Part shown: in pieces, positions 1 to 9,018 of the stretch
Layout of the letters: each line of letters starts with the position of its first letter
Position numbering within the stretch: the stretch's first letter is position 1
Source of the DNA: DASWVC01 sp036401335
Lineage (GTDB): Bacteria; Verrucomicrobiota; Verrucomicrobiia; Chthoniobacterales; JAFAMB01
Length of the DNA: 46,001 nucleotides
Direction: 5' to 3'
Assembly (NCBI GenBank): GCA_036401335.1
Contig: DASWVC010000260.1
Coordinates: 1-46,001 of the forward strand
Translations under genes and position numbers: made by a program
The notes under the pieces: model-generated
Database searches by the model: none
What the model saw: the letters and a program-made list of their open reading frames with translations, nothing else
Told to the model about the DNA's origin: nothing

Positions 1-201
1 TCAGCGGACCTCACCTGCTTTAAAATGTAGAGTGGATGATCCTGCCATTCGGCCCCCATCCCACCATACCTCCCAAGATGCCTTACTGCGACCGGCCCGT
101 AAGGGGCTCAAGCCCAGCTTTACCCTGCGGTCAAACCCCGGACGCGCACACCTCTACGGCCTTCGCTGTCCGCGATCAATTGTAAAAAGCATGTTTATCG
201 A

Positions 202-3200
202 TCATTGGCGCCCTGCCTTTCCGTCAAGCGACACACCGTTCGGCCCGCTTGCCCGTTCCTGAGCGCGACGAAGCACGGCGTCCAACACCCGGGCCAGCAT
301 CCCGACGTTCTCCGGCGAAAACAGTGTCCAGTGACTGCCCGGGACGTCGTGAATCGCAACCTCGCCGCTTGCCAGGCTGCCCCATCCCAGGTCGGGCTCC
401 ACCACGTACCCCTCCTCGGGCGTGGCAGCACGCAACAACGTGAGGTCGCCTTTGTAAGGCCTTGGGCGGTAGGCCAACATGGCCCGTTGGTGAGCGGTCA
501 CCACGCGGAGCGCAGTCGCTTCTTCGGTTGCAGCGCGGCCCGAACCGTGCCGCAGCCGCAACGCCGCCCGCCGGTAACGTTCGCTCCACCTCAAAAGTTT
601 TTCCCCGGTTCGGCCCCGGGTTCGGTGAGAAAGGAATTGTAAGATGCGGTCTGGTGCAAACGCCGCCGGGTTCCGCGCTGCGTGCCAAATCCTCTCGGTG
701 AGAGACCGCAGGCGCGGAGGCCGGGCCGGATTGCCCGTGTCGAAAAGGACGAGCAAGCCGACCTTGTCACCCGCTTCCTGAATCTGGCGCGCCATTTCGT
801 AGGCTACAAGACCGCCGAACGAATAACCGCCGACCAGGTAAGGGCCGCGGGGTTGCACCTTCCGGATTTCCTCCCAGTAGTATTCTGCCATTGCTTCAAC
901 GGAGGTCCGTGCGATCGGACCTCCGGTTAAGCCTTCGGATTGAATGCCGTAAAAAGGTTGCTCGTTGCCCAGGAACCGGGAGAGTTCCCGGTAAAAAAGG
1001 ACGTTGCCCAGTCCGGCGTGGATGCCGAAGAAAGGCGTCCGTGCGCCCTGCGGTTGAAGGGCCACAACCGGGCTCTGCTCTTTTTCATCGACGGATGCCT
1101 CCAACTTCCTCGCCAACTTCTCAACCGTCGGATTCTGGAGCAAGGCGGAAACGGGAAGGTTCGTTCCAAAAACCTGGTTGATGTCGGCAAACAGCCGTAC
1201 GGCCGTCAATGAGGTTCCGCCTTGGGCGAAAAAGTCGTCCGTGAGCCCGACGCGTGGAACGTTCAGCGCTTTGGCCCAGATTGCGGCGAGCTGACCCTCC
1301 CACCGATTGCGGGGCGGAGCGGACGCAGGTTCGTTGAAGGCACACGCCGGATCGGGCAGCGCCCGCCAGTCGACCTTGCCGTGAGCGGTCAAGGGAATTT
1401 TTTCGACCGTCACCACGGCAGACGGGACCATGTAGTCCGGCAAGGTTGAGGTGAAGAACTCACGCAGTTCCCGGACGGTCAATTCAGCCGGATCCGCAAC
1501 CACGTAAGCCACGAGCCGCTTTTCGCCCTCGACCCCCGGTCCATGTGCCGTTACCGCTGCGTTGCGGACGGCCCGATGCTGTTTAAGCGTGGCTTCAATC
1601 TCGCCAGGCTCGACCCGGAACCCACGAATTTTTAGCTGCTGATCCATCCGGCCGAGAAACTCAACCGTGCCGTCCGGGCGCCACCGTCCAAAGTCCCCTG
1701 TCCGGTAAAGGCGCGCGTCAGGCTCAGCAGAGAATGGGTCAGGCACAAAGCGTTTTGCCGTAAGCTCCGGGTCATCGAGGTAACCACGCGCCAAACCGGG
1801 ACCGCCCACATGAATTTCTCCGCGCACACCGATCGGCACCGGCTTCTGCCACTGGTCAAGAACGTAAAGGGTTGTGTTCGAGATGGGCCGGCCGATGGGA
1901 ATCGTGAGGGCGTCGCCGGCCAATGAATGCACCTCGTAACAAGCTGCAAACGTGGTGGTTTCCGTCGGTCCATAAGCGTTAATCAAACGCTGTGGGCCGC
2001 CCTGGGCGAGAACCGCGGCAACCCTGCGGACGTCGGCCGTTTCCCCTCCGAAAAGCACGGTGCGCAATCCCGAGAAAGCTCCCGGTGCGTGTTGCGCGAT
2101 CAAGTTGAAAAGGGGGGTCGTGAGCCAGAGGGTCGTGATGCCATACCGGCGCAGCTCCTGAGCCAGTCTTCCTGGTGCCAGAATGACGTCCTGATCAAGG
2201 ATGACAAGCTGCGCGCCGTTCAACAACGCACCCCAGATTTCAAAGGTAGCGGCGTCAAAGCAGGTGTTCGACGTTTGCCCGACCACGTCGGACCCGTCAA
2301 GGGCGATGTAGTTTGTGTTAAGGACCAGCCGATTGACCGCCCGGTGGGGGACGGCTACTCCTTTGGGCGCTCCCGTCGACCCCGAGGTGTAAACAACGTA
2401 GGCCAGGGAGCCGGCTTCGGCGCACGGACCCAGGTTTTCCTCGCTGCCCAAACCGGCAGGGGCGACGTCCACACAAATCAATCGGTCCGCGTGATCCGGG
2501 AACTCGCGGGCGAGCTGACGGTCGGTGACGACCATTGACACGCCGTTCAACATCCGGGACCGTCGCGCGGGCGGGTAAGCAGGATCGATCGGCACGTAGG
2601 CGTTCCCTGCTTTGAGGACCGCAAGCAACGCCGCGACCATGGGGGCCGACCGCGGCAGGCAGACGGCAACCAATTGCCCGGTTCCCATGCCTTTGGCCTG
2701 AAGCTCATGCGCAAGTCGGTTGGCCCGGCGGTTAAGTTCGTCATAGGTCCAACGAATGCCCCCATGTTCCAAGGCGATCGCCTTTGGGGCCTGGGCGACT
2801 TGACGTTCAAAGACCCGACTGATGGTGGCGTCGTTGGGAAACGGCGACCGGGTTGCGTTCCATGCCACAATCAGTTGCTCCCGTTCGGTCGGGTTCAACA
2901 GCGGCAACTCGGACACCCGTGCGTCCGGCTCCGCCACAATTGCTTCCAGGAGCGTTCCGAAATGGCGGCTCAGACTCTTGATCATCTCGTTGTCAAAGAG
3001 CGCCGGGTTGTAGGTGAACGTTCCCCGAAGGCCGTCCGGGTGCTCCACCAAGGACAGGGTCAAATCGAATTTCGCAGTCTGGTCCTCTACTTCAAACGGC
3101 TCAAACTGCAGGCCCGGAACGGCGTGGCAGGCGGCTTGCGCTCCGACGAGAACAAAGGCAACCTGGAACAACGGATTTAAGCCCGGGATCCGCTCCGGCG

Positions 3201-6200
3201 CCAACGCCTCCACAACCAGATCGAAAGGAAGATCCTGATGCTCAAACGCTTCCAGTGTTCCATTGCGGACTCGCCGGAGCGCTTCCCGAAAGGTCAAATT
3301 CCCGTCTAATCGGGTGCGTAAGACGAGCATGTTAAGAAAATAGCCGATGAGGGATTCAGCCTCACTGCTTCCCCGGGCAGCGATCGGCGAGCCGACCGCG
3401 AAATCATCCTGCCCGGAATAACGGGCGAGCAGAACCTTGAAAGCGGTCAGCACCGTTGCGAACAGGGTTGCGTCCTCGGACCGGGCGAGGGTTCGCAGGG
3501 CATCGGCAAGGGCCGGCGGCACCGAAACGTTCGCGTTGGCCGCCGCCGCCGCGTCGTACCGCGGCCGGGGTCGATTCATGGGGAGTTGCAGGACGGGCAA
3601 GCCGGCCAGCCGGTCGCGCCAGAAACGCAGCTCTGCTTCACGCCTGCATCCGTCTACTTCCTCCCGTTGCCACTGTGCATGGTCGGCGTACTGGATCGGC
3701 AGATCAGGCAGGTGCGGCTCACGGCCTTGCACCAAAGCTTCATACAAGGTGAGCAGCTCCCGGGTCAGGATCTGCCGGGACCATTCATCGAACACAATAT
3801 GGTGAAACGTAAGGACCAGCACGTGCCGCTGCTCTGCAATTTGGAGCAACGCCGGACGCAGCAAAGGGCCGGTGGCAAGGTTGAACGGCGCCCAGGCGAG
3901 GGCCGCGATGCGTTCGTCCGTCCGGAGTGCGACCTCCTCCGGGACGGGCCCGCGCAGGTCGAACATCGCCAGTGGCACCCTCACGACCGGAGCCACGACC
4001 TGCACCGGCTCGCCGTCGGGTCGGGCGCGAAAGGTTGTCCGCAGGATCTCGTGGCGGCCGACGAGCGCTTCCAAGGCCCGCTGGAGGGCCGGGGCATTCA
4101 GGTCCCCGGTAACGCGCCAGGCCAAAGGAACGTTGTAAGTGGCATGGCCGGGTCTGAGCTGGTCCAGGAGCCATAACTGGCGCTGTGCAAACGAGGTGGG
4201 CAATACCCAGCCGTCCGGGGCCGCCTCTGAGCGAGGGTAGCGGGGCACCATTTTGGGGTTGGGCGATGGAGCGGCTGAACCCGTGTGGGCGGCCTGCGAG
4301 GCACCGTCGGCGTAATCCCGTTGCAATGCTTCCGCGAAAAGCCTGAGGGTGGGGGCACGGAACACGAGGGCCAGGGGCACCCGTTTTCGGGTCAGGTCCT
4401 TCAACCGGTTCACCATGCGCAATGCCAGCAGGGAGTGGCCGCCGCGGTCGAAGAAGTTGTCGTCGCGCCCGATCCGCGGCACCCCGAGCACCGCCTCCCA
4501 GATCACGGCCACTTCGTTTTCCAGCGAGGTGCGCGGCTGGATGAACGCGTCGAGGGGTTGTGCTTCCGGCAACGCGCATCGGTCCAGCTTGCCATTGGGC
4601 GTCAGGGGGAATTTGTCCAAGATCATCAGGGCGGAGGGCAGCAGGTAATCGGGCAGCGTCGACGCGAGGTACTCACGCAGCTCCCGGGCACTCAGTGTGG
4701 CTGGGTCCCCTGCTACATAGGCGGCCATGCGCTTTTCGCGCCCGTCCTCTCCCTGAACCGTTACCACCGCGTCCCGTACCCCCGGGTGTCGCCGCAGCGC
4801 GGCTTCCAGTTCCGCGGGTTCGATCCTGAAACCGCGGATCTTGACTTGCCGGTCGATCCGCCCGAGAAATTCAATCGTGCCTCCGGGGCGGTACCGCGCC
4901 AGGTCACCGGTCCGGTAAAGCCGTGCTTCCGGATCGTCGCTGAACGGATCAGGCAAAAATTGTTCGCGGGTCAGATCGGGTCGGCCCCAGTAGCCGCGGG
5001 CGAGGCCGTCGCCCCCAGCATACAATTCTGCTTCAACCCCGACTGGAACGGGGTTCTTTAATTTGTCCAGCAGGTAGACCCGGGTATTCGCCACTGGCCG
5101 CCCGATCGGCACCGACACCCGGTTCACCTCGGGCGAAGACATCACGTGGAAACAAGTGAAGCTCGTGTTTTCGGTTGGACCGTAGACGTTGATCAGTCGA
5201 CAGCCCGGGTGGGCTTCGAGAAACCGCTGGGCGTGCGCCGGCGACAGGACGTCGCCACCGGTCAGCATTTGCGTTACAAATTGGAAATTTTCCAAGTACT
5301 GGTCCACCAGTTCATGAAACAACCCGGTCGTTAGAAAAAGGGTGGTTATGCGGTGACCCTCAATAGCCTGGGCCAACTCCTCGAGCGTCGGGGTGCCGGC
5401 TGGACAGACCACGAGCCGTGCGCCGTTCAGCAAACTCCCCCAGATCTCGAATGTAGCAGCGTCGAAAGCCGCTGGAGCCAGCTGGAAAAACACTTCCGCC
5501 GAGGTCAGCTCAGCGTAGTTCGTTCCGCGGACCAGGCGCACCACACCCCGGTGTGGGATGGCCACCCCCTTGGCATCGCCCGTGGAACCGGACGTGTACA
5601 TGATGTAGGCCAGATGACCGGCGTTGGTCCGGTTGGGGGCGATGGCGGTCCGGATGTTCGATTCCTCAGACGCTTCCAGGCAATGCACCCGCCCATCGAA
5701 CCAAGCGAACCGGTCAAGCAACGGCCGTTGCGTCACCAACACCGGTGCCCGGGTGTCATCTAGCACGAAACGAACCCTCTCCTTCGGGTAAGCCAGGTTG
5801 ATCGGCACGTAAGCTCCGCCTGCCTTCAAGATGGCCAGCATCCCCACCAACATCGCGATCGAGCGTTGCACAGCCAGCGCCACCGGCACGTCCGGCCCGA
5901 CGCCCAACGATTGCAGGTCGGCGGCGAGCCGGTTAGCCCGGTGATCGATCTCCTGGTACGTGGCCCTCACGCCGTCGCATTCGGCGGCGACCGCGTCCGG
6001 CGTTCGGTCTGCTTGCGCCTCAAACAACTCGTGTATGCAGCGTTCGCGGGGATAATCCGTGGCGGTGTTGTTCCACTCCACCAAGACCTGGTGGCGCTCG
6101 GCTTCCGTCTGAAGCGGCAGGTCGCCGATGCACCGGTCCGGGTCGGCGAGGATGCCGTCGAGCAACGTGGTAAACTGGGACAACCGGGTTGCGATTTCCG

Positions 6201-7767
6201 GTTCGTCGAATCTACCGGCGTCATAGACCAAGCGACACTCCTCCAGACCGAGTGCCACGGCCAAGGTGACTTCGCCGCCACCAGGGATCGGGCTGTCCTC
6301 CCATCGCTCGACCCAGTCGACGGAAACCGGCCACGAGCATCCGTCCTCAAGTCTCGAAGCAAGAATCGGCTGGCGGCTCACGATGTCGCGAGCGTAGGTC
6401 ATGTGGCGACGGACCAGGCCGAGTTCCGTCCGCACCATCTCACAAGCTTCCGCGAAGGTGTGCAGCGGATTCACCTCAAAGCACAACGGCACCCGAGCGG
6501 AGAAGATCCCTTCCCATCCAACCACCTTCTGCCGGAGTTCCATTTCGCTGAACCCGATGGAGAACTCAAGCAAACGTCCGGAACGGGCGAGGTAAATAAC
6601 AAACGCCGCGAGCAGGAACTCAGCCGCGGTGCAACCGCCGGCGGCAGCTCCCTTCCAGACACCGGGCGGAATTGACACCTTTGTCTTTGCCGGACCCACG
6701 CCACCCGTCTCCGGTGGGACCTTTGCCTCGGCCGGGAACCGGACCAGTTTCGAAGCGGCGAGTTTTTGGACCCAGAAACGTTCATGCGGGCACACGGCCG
6801 CTTCCAGGGCCGCAAGGCACGCCGCCATTGGGGTAGTCACTTCGTCGAGGCAATCGCCTTCCCGCAGCCGGCATTGCGCAACGAACTCGGGCAGAGGCAG
6901 CGGACGGCCTTCCAACGTGCTTACGTAACCGAACGCGACCTCATGCGTTGCCGTGGCAACCCGGATCGCCTCACGATCAATCCGGGTAATCGTCCCTGGG
7001 GCATGGTGCGAGGTCGGATGAAATTCCTCCACCTTCGGAAGAACGAAAAAGGTTCCCTTCACCATGAATTTCGCCAACCCCAGGCCGTTCGCGTAGGCTC
7101 CGAAATGGAGGGCCCTCACCATCGCATCGATTTCGGCCGCGCCGCGGTTCCAGGAGATCAGGCAGCCGGGTGATGGCTTTTTGCACCGGCCGTAGAAAGT
7201 ACGCTGCCCTGCATTCTGCGGCCGGGGCAGCAGGTGCCCGGTGGAGGAAAGGCCCGTGACCAGTTCGTGAAAAGAAGCGACCGCCGCTTCATAGCATTTC
7301 ACGTTGAGGGTCACAGCAGTTTCCCCGGGCACGATCACAACCTTGCGCTGGACGAGGAGATCGCCGGCGTCTACTTGCCGGCCCATCAAGTGCCACGTGA
7401 CGCCGTGGTACGGCTCCTGGTTGATGAGGGCCCAAGAGGTGGCGTAAGTCCCGGCGTACCGGGGCAGGAGGGCATCGTGATAATTAATTGCGCCCCGCTG
7501 CGCGAGGTCCAGAACGTCAGGCGGCAAGATCTGCGGATTGACGATGCTGAAGAGGTAATCGAAACGTGCTACGCCGGGCCGGGAAGCGGGGCCGGGCCAG
7601 CTTTCGAAATGGGGCAGGCGCCCTTGCTTCGCCCAGTTCGCAATTGCTGGATCCGAAGAAATCACCCCGATGATTTCGTGACCCAGCTGCCGGAGAATCT
7701 CGCCGCAACGAATTGGCAAGGTTCCCTCCCCGATGACCATGCAGCGGAACGAATCAGGCTCTGGCAT
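202..7767 (-). CDS. Two-module nonribosomal peptide synthetase starting with a formyltransferase domain
   Basis: This 2521-residue multienzyme should build a short N-formylated peptide. Domain order as read: formyltransferase (about 1-300, with the Asn95/His97 pair and Asp134 of the formyltransferase triad); a remnant of the C-terminal half of a condensation domain (about 320-555, no HHxxxDG); adenylation 1 (about 575-1065); carrier 1 (Ser1112 in GGHSL); condensation 2 (about 1188-1640, HHIVFDE at 1322-1328); adenylation 2 (about 1650-2135); carrier 2 (Ser2186); type I thioesterase (about 2245-2500, GYSFGG with Ser2316, His2479). Aligning by eye to GrsA gives specificity codes near DAFFLGVSFK (adenylation 1) and DAFWLGATFK (adenylation 2), both of the Val/Ile type, so formyl-Ile/Val-Val is a guess. 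There is no epimerase domain. No tailoring, export or phosphopantetheinyl transferase gene is in view. The architecture is secure; the product is inferred. Confidence 0.95.
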   Translation of the reverse strand: MPEPDSFRCMVIGEGTLPIRCGEILRQLGHEIIGVISSDPAIANWAKQGRLPHFESWPGPASRPGVARFDYLFSIVNPQILPPDVLDLAQRGAINYHDALLPRYAGTYATSWALINQEPYHGVTWHLMGRQVDAGDLLVQRKVVIVPGETAVTLNVKCYEAAVASFHELVTGLSSTGHLLPRPQNAGQRTFYGRCKKPSPGCLISWNRGAAEIDAMVRALHFGAYANGLGLAKFMVKGTFFVLPKVEEFHPTSHHAPGTITRIDREAIRVATATHEVAFGYVSTLEGRPLPLPEFVAQCRLREGDCLDEVTTPMAACLAALEAAVCPHERFWVQKLAASKLVRFPAEAKVPPETGGVGPAKTKVSIPPGVWKGAAAGGCTAAEFLLAAFVIYLARSGRLLEFSIGFSEMELRQKVVGWEGIFSARVPLCFEVNPLHTFAEACEMVRTELGLVRRHMTYARDIVSRQPILASRLEDGCSWPVSVDWVERWEDSPIPGGGEVTLAVALGLEECRLVYDAGRFDEPEIATRLSQFTTLLDGILADPDRCIGDLPLQTEAERHQVLVEWNNTATDYPRERCIHELFEAQADRTPDAVAAECDGVRATYQEIDHRANRLAADLQSLGVGPDVPVALAVQRSIAMLVGMLAILKAGGAYVPINLAYPKERVRFVLDDTRAPVLVTQRPLLDRFAWFDGRVHCLEASEESNIRTAIAPNRTNAGHLAYIMYTSGSTGDAKGVAIPHRGVVRLVRGTNYAELTSAEVFFQLAPAAFDAATFEIWGSLLNGARLVVCPAGTPTLEELAQAIEGHRITTLFLTTGLFHELVDQYLENFQFVTQMLTGGDVLSPAHAQRFLEAHPGCRLINVYGPTENTSFTCFHVMSSPEVNRVSVPIGRPVANTRVYLLDKLKNPVPVGVEAELYAGGDGLARGYWGRPDLTREQFLPDPFSDDPEARLYRTGDLARYRPGGTIEFLGRIDRQVKIRGFRIEPAELEAALRRHPGVRDAVVTVQGEDGREKRMAAYVAGDPATLSARELREYLASTLPDYLLPSALMILDKFPLTPNGKLDRCALPEAQPLDAFIQPRTSLENEVAVIWEAVLGVPRIGRDDNFFDRGGHSLLALRMVNRLKDLTRKRVPLALVFRAPTLRLFAEALQRDYADGASQAAHTGSAAPSPNPKMVPRYPRSEAAPDGWVLPTSFAQRQLWLLDQLRPGHATYNVPLAWRVTGDLNAPALQRALEALVGRHEILRTTFRARPDGEPVQVVAPVVRVPLAMFDLRGPVPEEVALRTDERIAALAWAPFNLATGPLLRPALLQIAEQRHVLVLTFHHIVFDEWSRQILTRELLTLYEALVQGREPHLPDLPIQYADHAQWQREEVDGCRREAELRFWRDRLAGLPVLQLPMNRPRPRYDAAAAANANVSVPPALADALRTLARSEDATLFATVLTAFKVLLARYSGQDDFAVGSPIAARGSSEAESLIGYFLNMLVLRTRLDGNLTFREALRRVRNGTLEAFEHQDLPFDLVVEALAPERIPGLNPLFQVAFVLVGAQAACHAVPGLQFEPFEVEDQTAKFDLTLSLVEHPDGLRGTFTYNPALFDNEMIKSLSRHFGTLLEAIVAEPDARVSELPLLNPTEREQLIVAWNATRSPFPNDATISRVFERQVAQAPKAIALEHGGIRWTYDELNRRANRLAHELQAKGMGTGQLVAVCLPRSAPMVAALLAVLKAGNAYVPIDPAYPPARRSRMLNGVSMVVTDRQLAREFPDHADRLICVDVAPAGLGSEENLGPCAEAGSLAYVVYTSGSTGAPKGVAVPHRAVNRLVLNTNYIALDGSDVVGQTSNTCFDAATFEIWGALLNGAQLVILDQDVILAPGRLAQELRRYGITTLWLTTPLFNLIAQHAPGAFSGLRTVLFGGETADVRRVAAVLAQGGPQRLINAYGPTETTTFAACYEVHSLAGDALTIPIGRPISNTTLYVLDQWQKPVPIGVRGEIHVGGPGLARGYLDDPELTAKRFVPDPFSAEPDARLYRTGDFGRWRPDGTVEFLGRMDQQLKIRGFRVEPGEIEATLKQHRAVRNAAVTAHGPGVEGEKRLVAYVVADPAELTVRELREFFTSTLPDYMVPSAVVTVEKIPLTAHGKVDWRALPDPACAFNEPASAPPRNRWEGQLAAIWAKALNVPRVGLTDDFFAQGGTSLTAVRLFADINQVFGTNLPVSALLQNPTVEKLARKLEASVDEKEQSPVVALQPQGARTPFFGIHAGLGNVLFYRELSRFLGNEQPFYGIQSEGLTGGPIARTSVEAMAEYYWEEIRKVQPRGPYLVGGYSFGGLVAYEMARQIQEAGDKVGLLVLFDTGNPARPPRLRSLTERIWHAARNPAAFAPDRILQFLSHRTRGRTGEKLLRWSERYRRAALRLRHGSGRAATEEATALRVVTAHQRAMLAYRPRPYKGDLTLLRAATPEEGYVVEPDLGWGSLASGEVAIHDVPGSHWTLFSPENVGMLARVLDAVLRRAQERASGPNGVSLDGKAGRQ

Positions 7768-7821
7768 TGTATTTAGCGTGCGCTCCTCATGGATCGGGTT
7801 CCTGCTGAGTTTTTCAGCTTG

Positions 7822-7836
7822 TTCCGGTTGCCGGAA
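7822..7836. promoter_or_regulatory. Tight hairpin in the NRPS upstream region
   Basis: A perfect 6-base inverted repeat, TTCCGG and CCGGAA separated by TTG, lies about 55-70 bases upstream of the NRPS start codon. It could be part of the 5' leader or an operator. No clear promoter hexamers were identified in the 291-base gap (7768-8058) between this gene and ctaF, so whether the NRPS has its own promoter or is read through from the respiratory operon cannot be told from the sequence. Confidence 0.35.
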
Positions 7837-8021
7837 GTCTTTTCCGAAACGGGACCGGCCGATGGCGCAATGCCCCTTGTAGCGGTCAGCGCGGCGCGGG
7901 CTTAAGGCAATCCAGGGAGCAAACCCGCCTCGGTTGCGAGTGTTGAAAATCTTCGCGGCGCCTGAGGCCTCACCAATCCATTTGTGATCGGGCCACGCCG
8001 CACGCCCCGGCCGGCCTGCCC

Positions 8022-8043
8022 GGCGGCGAAGGGACTCGCCGCC
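8022..8043 (-). terminator. GC-rich hairpin after the respiratory operon
   Basis: A perfect 8-base stem (GGCGGCGA / TCGCCGCC) with a 6-base loop, extendable outward through GCCGG/CCGGC pairing with small mismatches, lies 16 bases past the ctaF stop codon. Its place at the end of the act-cta operon fits a transcription terminator or an mRNA 3'-end stabiliser. No T-run follows on the minus strand, so a classical intrinsic terminator is not certain. Confidence 0.45.
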
Positions 8044-8058
8044 CTGCCGGACCCCCGG

Positions 8059-8346
8059 TTACCACGTCCACGCGCGGCTGAGGTAATCGGTGAACGTCAA
8101 GCTGAACAAGATGCCCAGCCAGAGAAGACCGGCACCGGCGGCCAGCCAGATCAGGTGGCTTTGCCACCGTACCCGCATGAAGCTTACCACCATGAACCAG
8201 CCTTGGGCTGAACTTGCCAGTAGCACCAGGAGCACGCGCAACGGTCCGAGAGGAAGGCGGGAAAAAACGATGGCTGCCCCAAGAAGGCAGGTCAAGCCGA
8301 GGTACGTGCGAAACGAAGCGGGACGTCGGGATGTTTGGTCGGTCAT
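8059..8346 (-). CDS. ctaF: Cytochrome c oxidase subunit IV-like membrane protein
   Basis: A 95-residue protein with three hydrophobic segments (about 12-30, 35-52 and 62-85), the size and layout of the prokaryotic subunit IV (COX4/CtaF family) that packs against subunits I and III of haem-copper oxidases. The start was placed at the ATG whose first bases overlap the ctaE stop (ATGA). A longer reading of the frame, up to 8628, would run inside ctaE and has no membrane-protein character. As the last gene of the respiratory operon, its role rests on position and topology; sequence identity within this family is always low. Confidence 0.82.
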   Translation of the reverse strand: MTDQTSRRPASFRTYLGLTCLLGAAIVFSRLPLGPLRVLLVLLASSAQGWFMVVSFMRVRWQSHLIWLAAGAGLLWLGILFSLTFTDYLSRAWTW

Positions 8347-8993
8347 CGCCCTCCTCCCAGCAGGTAGTAAAGCGGAAAGACGAAGATCCAGATAAAATCG
8401 ACGAAATGCCAGTACAGGCCCCCGATTTCGATTGCCACCTCGCGGTCTTTTCGGACCCAGCTGCGAGCCACCAGAAAGAAAAAGACGGCAATTACCCCCA
8501 AACCGATGAACAGGTGCAACGCATGCAACCCGGTGGTGATGAAATAAAGCACAAAGAACAACTGCACGTGGAGGTAGTCGGGTCCCTGGAAATGGAACGC
8601 CGGGCCAGGCAGGAACCCCTTGCGCCATTCGTCGTAGTATTCAAAGCCTTTGATCCCGAGAAACAGGACACCCAGAAAAAGCGTTACACCCAACAGAAGC
8701 AGCGTCCGGGTTTTCCGGCCATCCCGAAACGCGGATATAGCAAGTGAAAAAAGGAAACTGCTGGTGAGCAGGACAAAAGTGTTAACGGAACCGGCCACGA
8801 GGTTCAGGTGGCTGGCCGCTTCCATGAATGCTTTTGGGTAGCTGAACCGGTAGACGGCGAAGGCTAGAAAGAGCCCGCCAAAAAACATGAGCTCGGTCGC
8901 CAGGAACACCCACATGCCGAGGCTGGACGATTCGCGCTGCTGGGAAAGGTCGTCAAACTGTTCCTCGACGTGGATGGCGGGTGACTCACGCAT
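8343..8993 (-). CDS. ctaE: Cytochrome c oxidase subunit III
   Basis: A 216-residue COX3-family protein with five to six transmembrane helices. Recognisable family signatures are GMWVFLATELMFFGGLF near residues 26-42, the GLHALH segment in the second half and the C-terminal GGLYWHFVDFIWIFVFPLYY stretch. Subunit III is a non-redox subunit that stabilises subunit I and its proton-uptake path. It lies 25 bases after ctaD and overlaps ctaF by four bases, so it is co-translated with the rest of the oxidase. No Shine-Dalgarno sequence is obvious before its ATG. Confidence 0.96.
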   Translation of the reverse strand: MRESPAIHVEEQFDDLSQQRESSSLGMWVFLATELMFFGGLFLAFAVYRFSYPKAFMEAASHLNLVAGSVNTFVLLTSSFLFSLAISAFRDGRKTRTLLLLGVTLFLGVLFLGIKGFEYYDEWRKGFLPGPAFHFQGPDYLHVQLFFVLYFITTGLHALHLFIGLGVIAVFFFLVARSWVRKDREVAIEIGGLYWHFVDFIWIFVFPLYYLLGGGR

Positions 8994-9018
8994 GGGAAAA
9001 GGTCAGTGCAGGTCTCGT

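Noticed and set aside
3347..3400. A frameshift or gene split within the NRPS
   Set aside because: The frame is uninterrupted from 7767 to 202 and every domain motif appears in the expected order.
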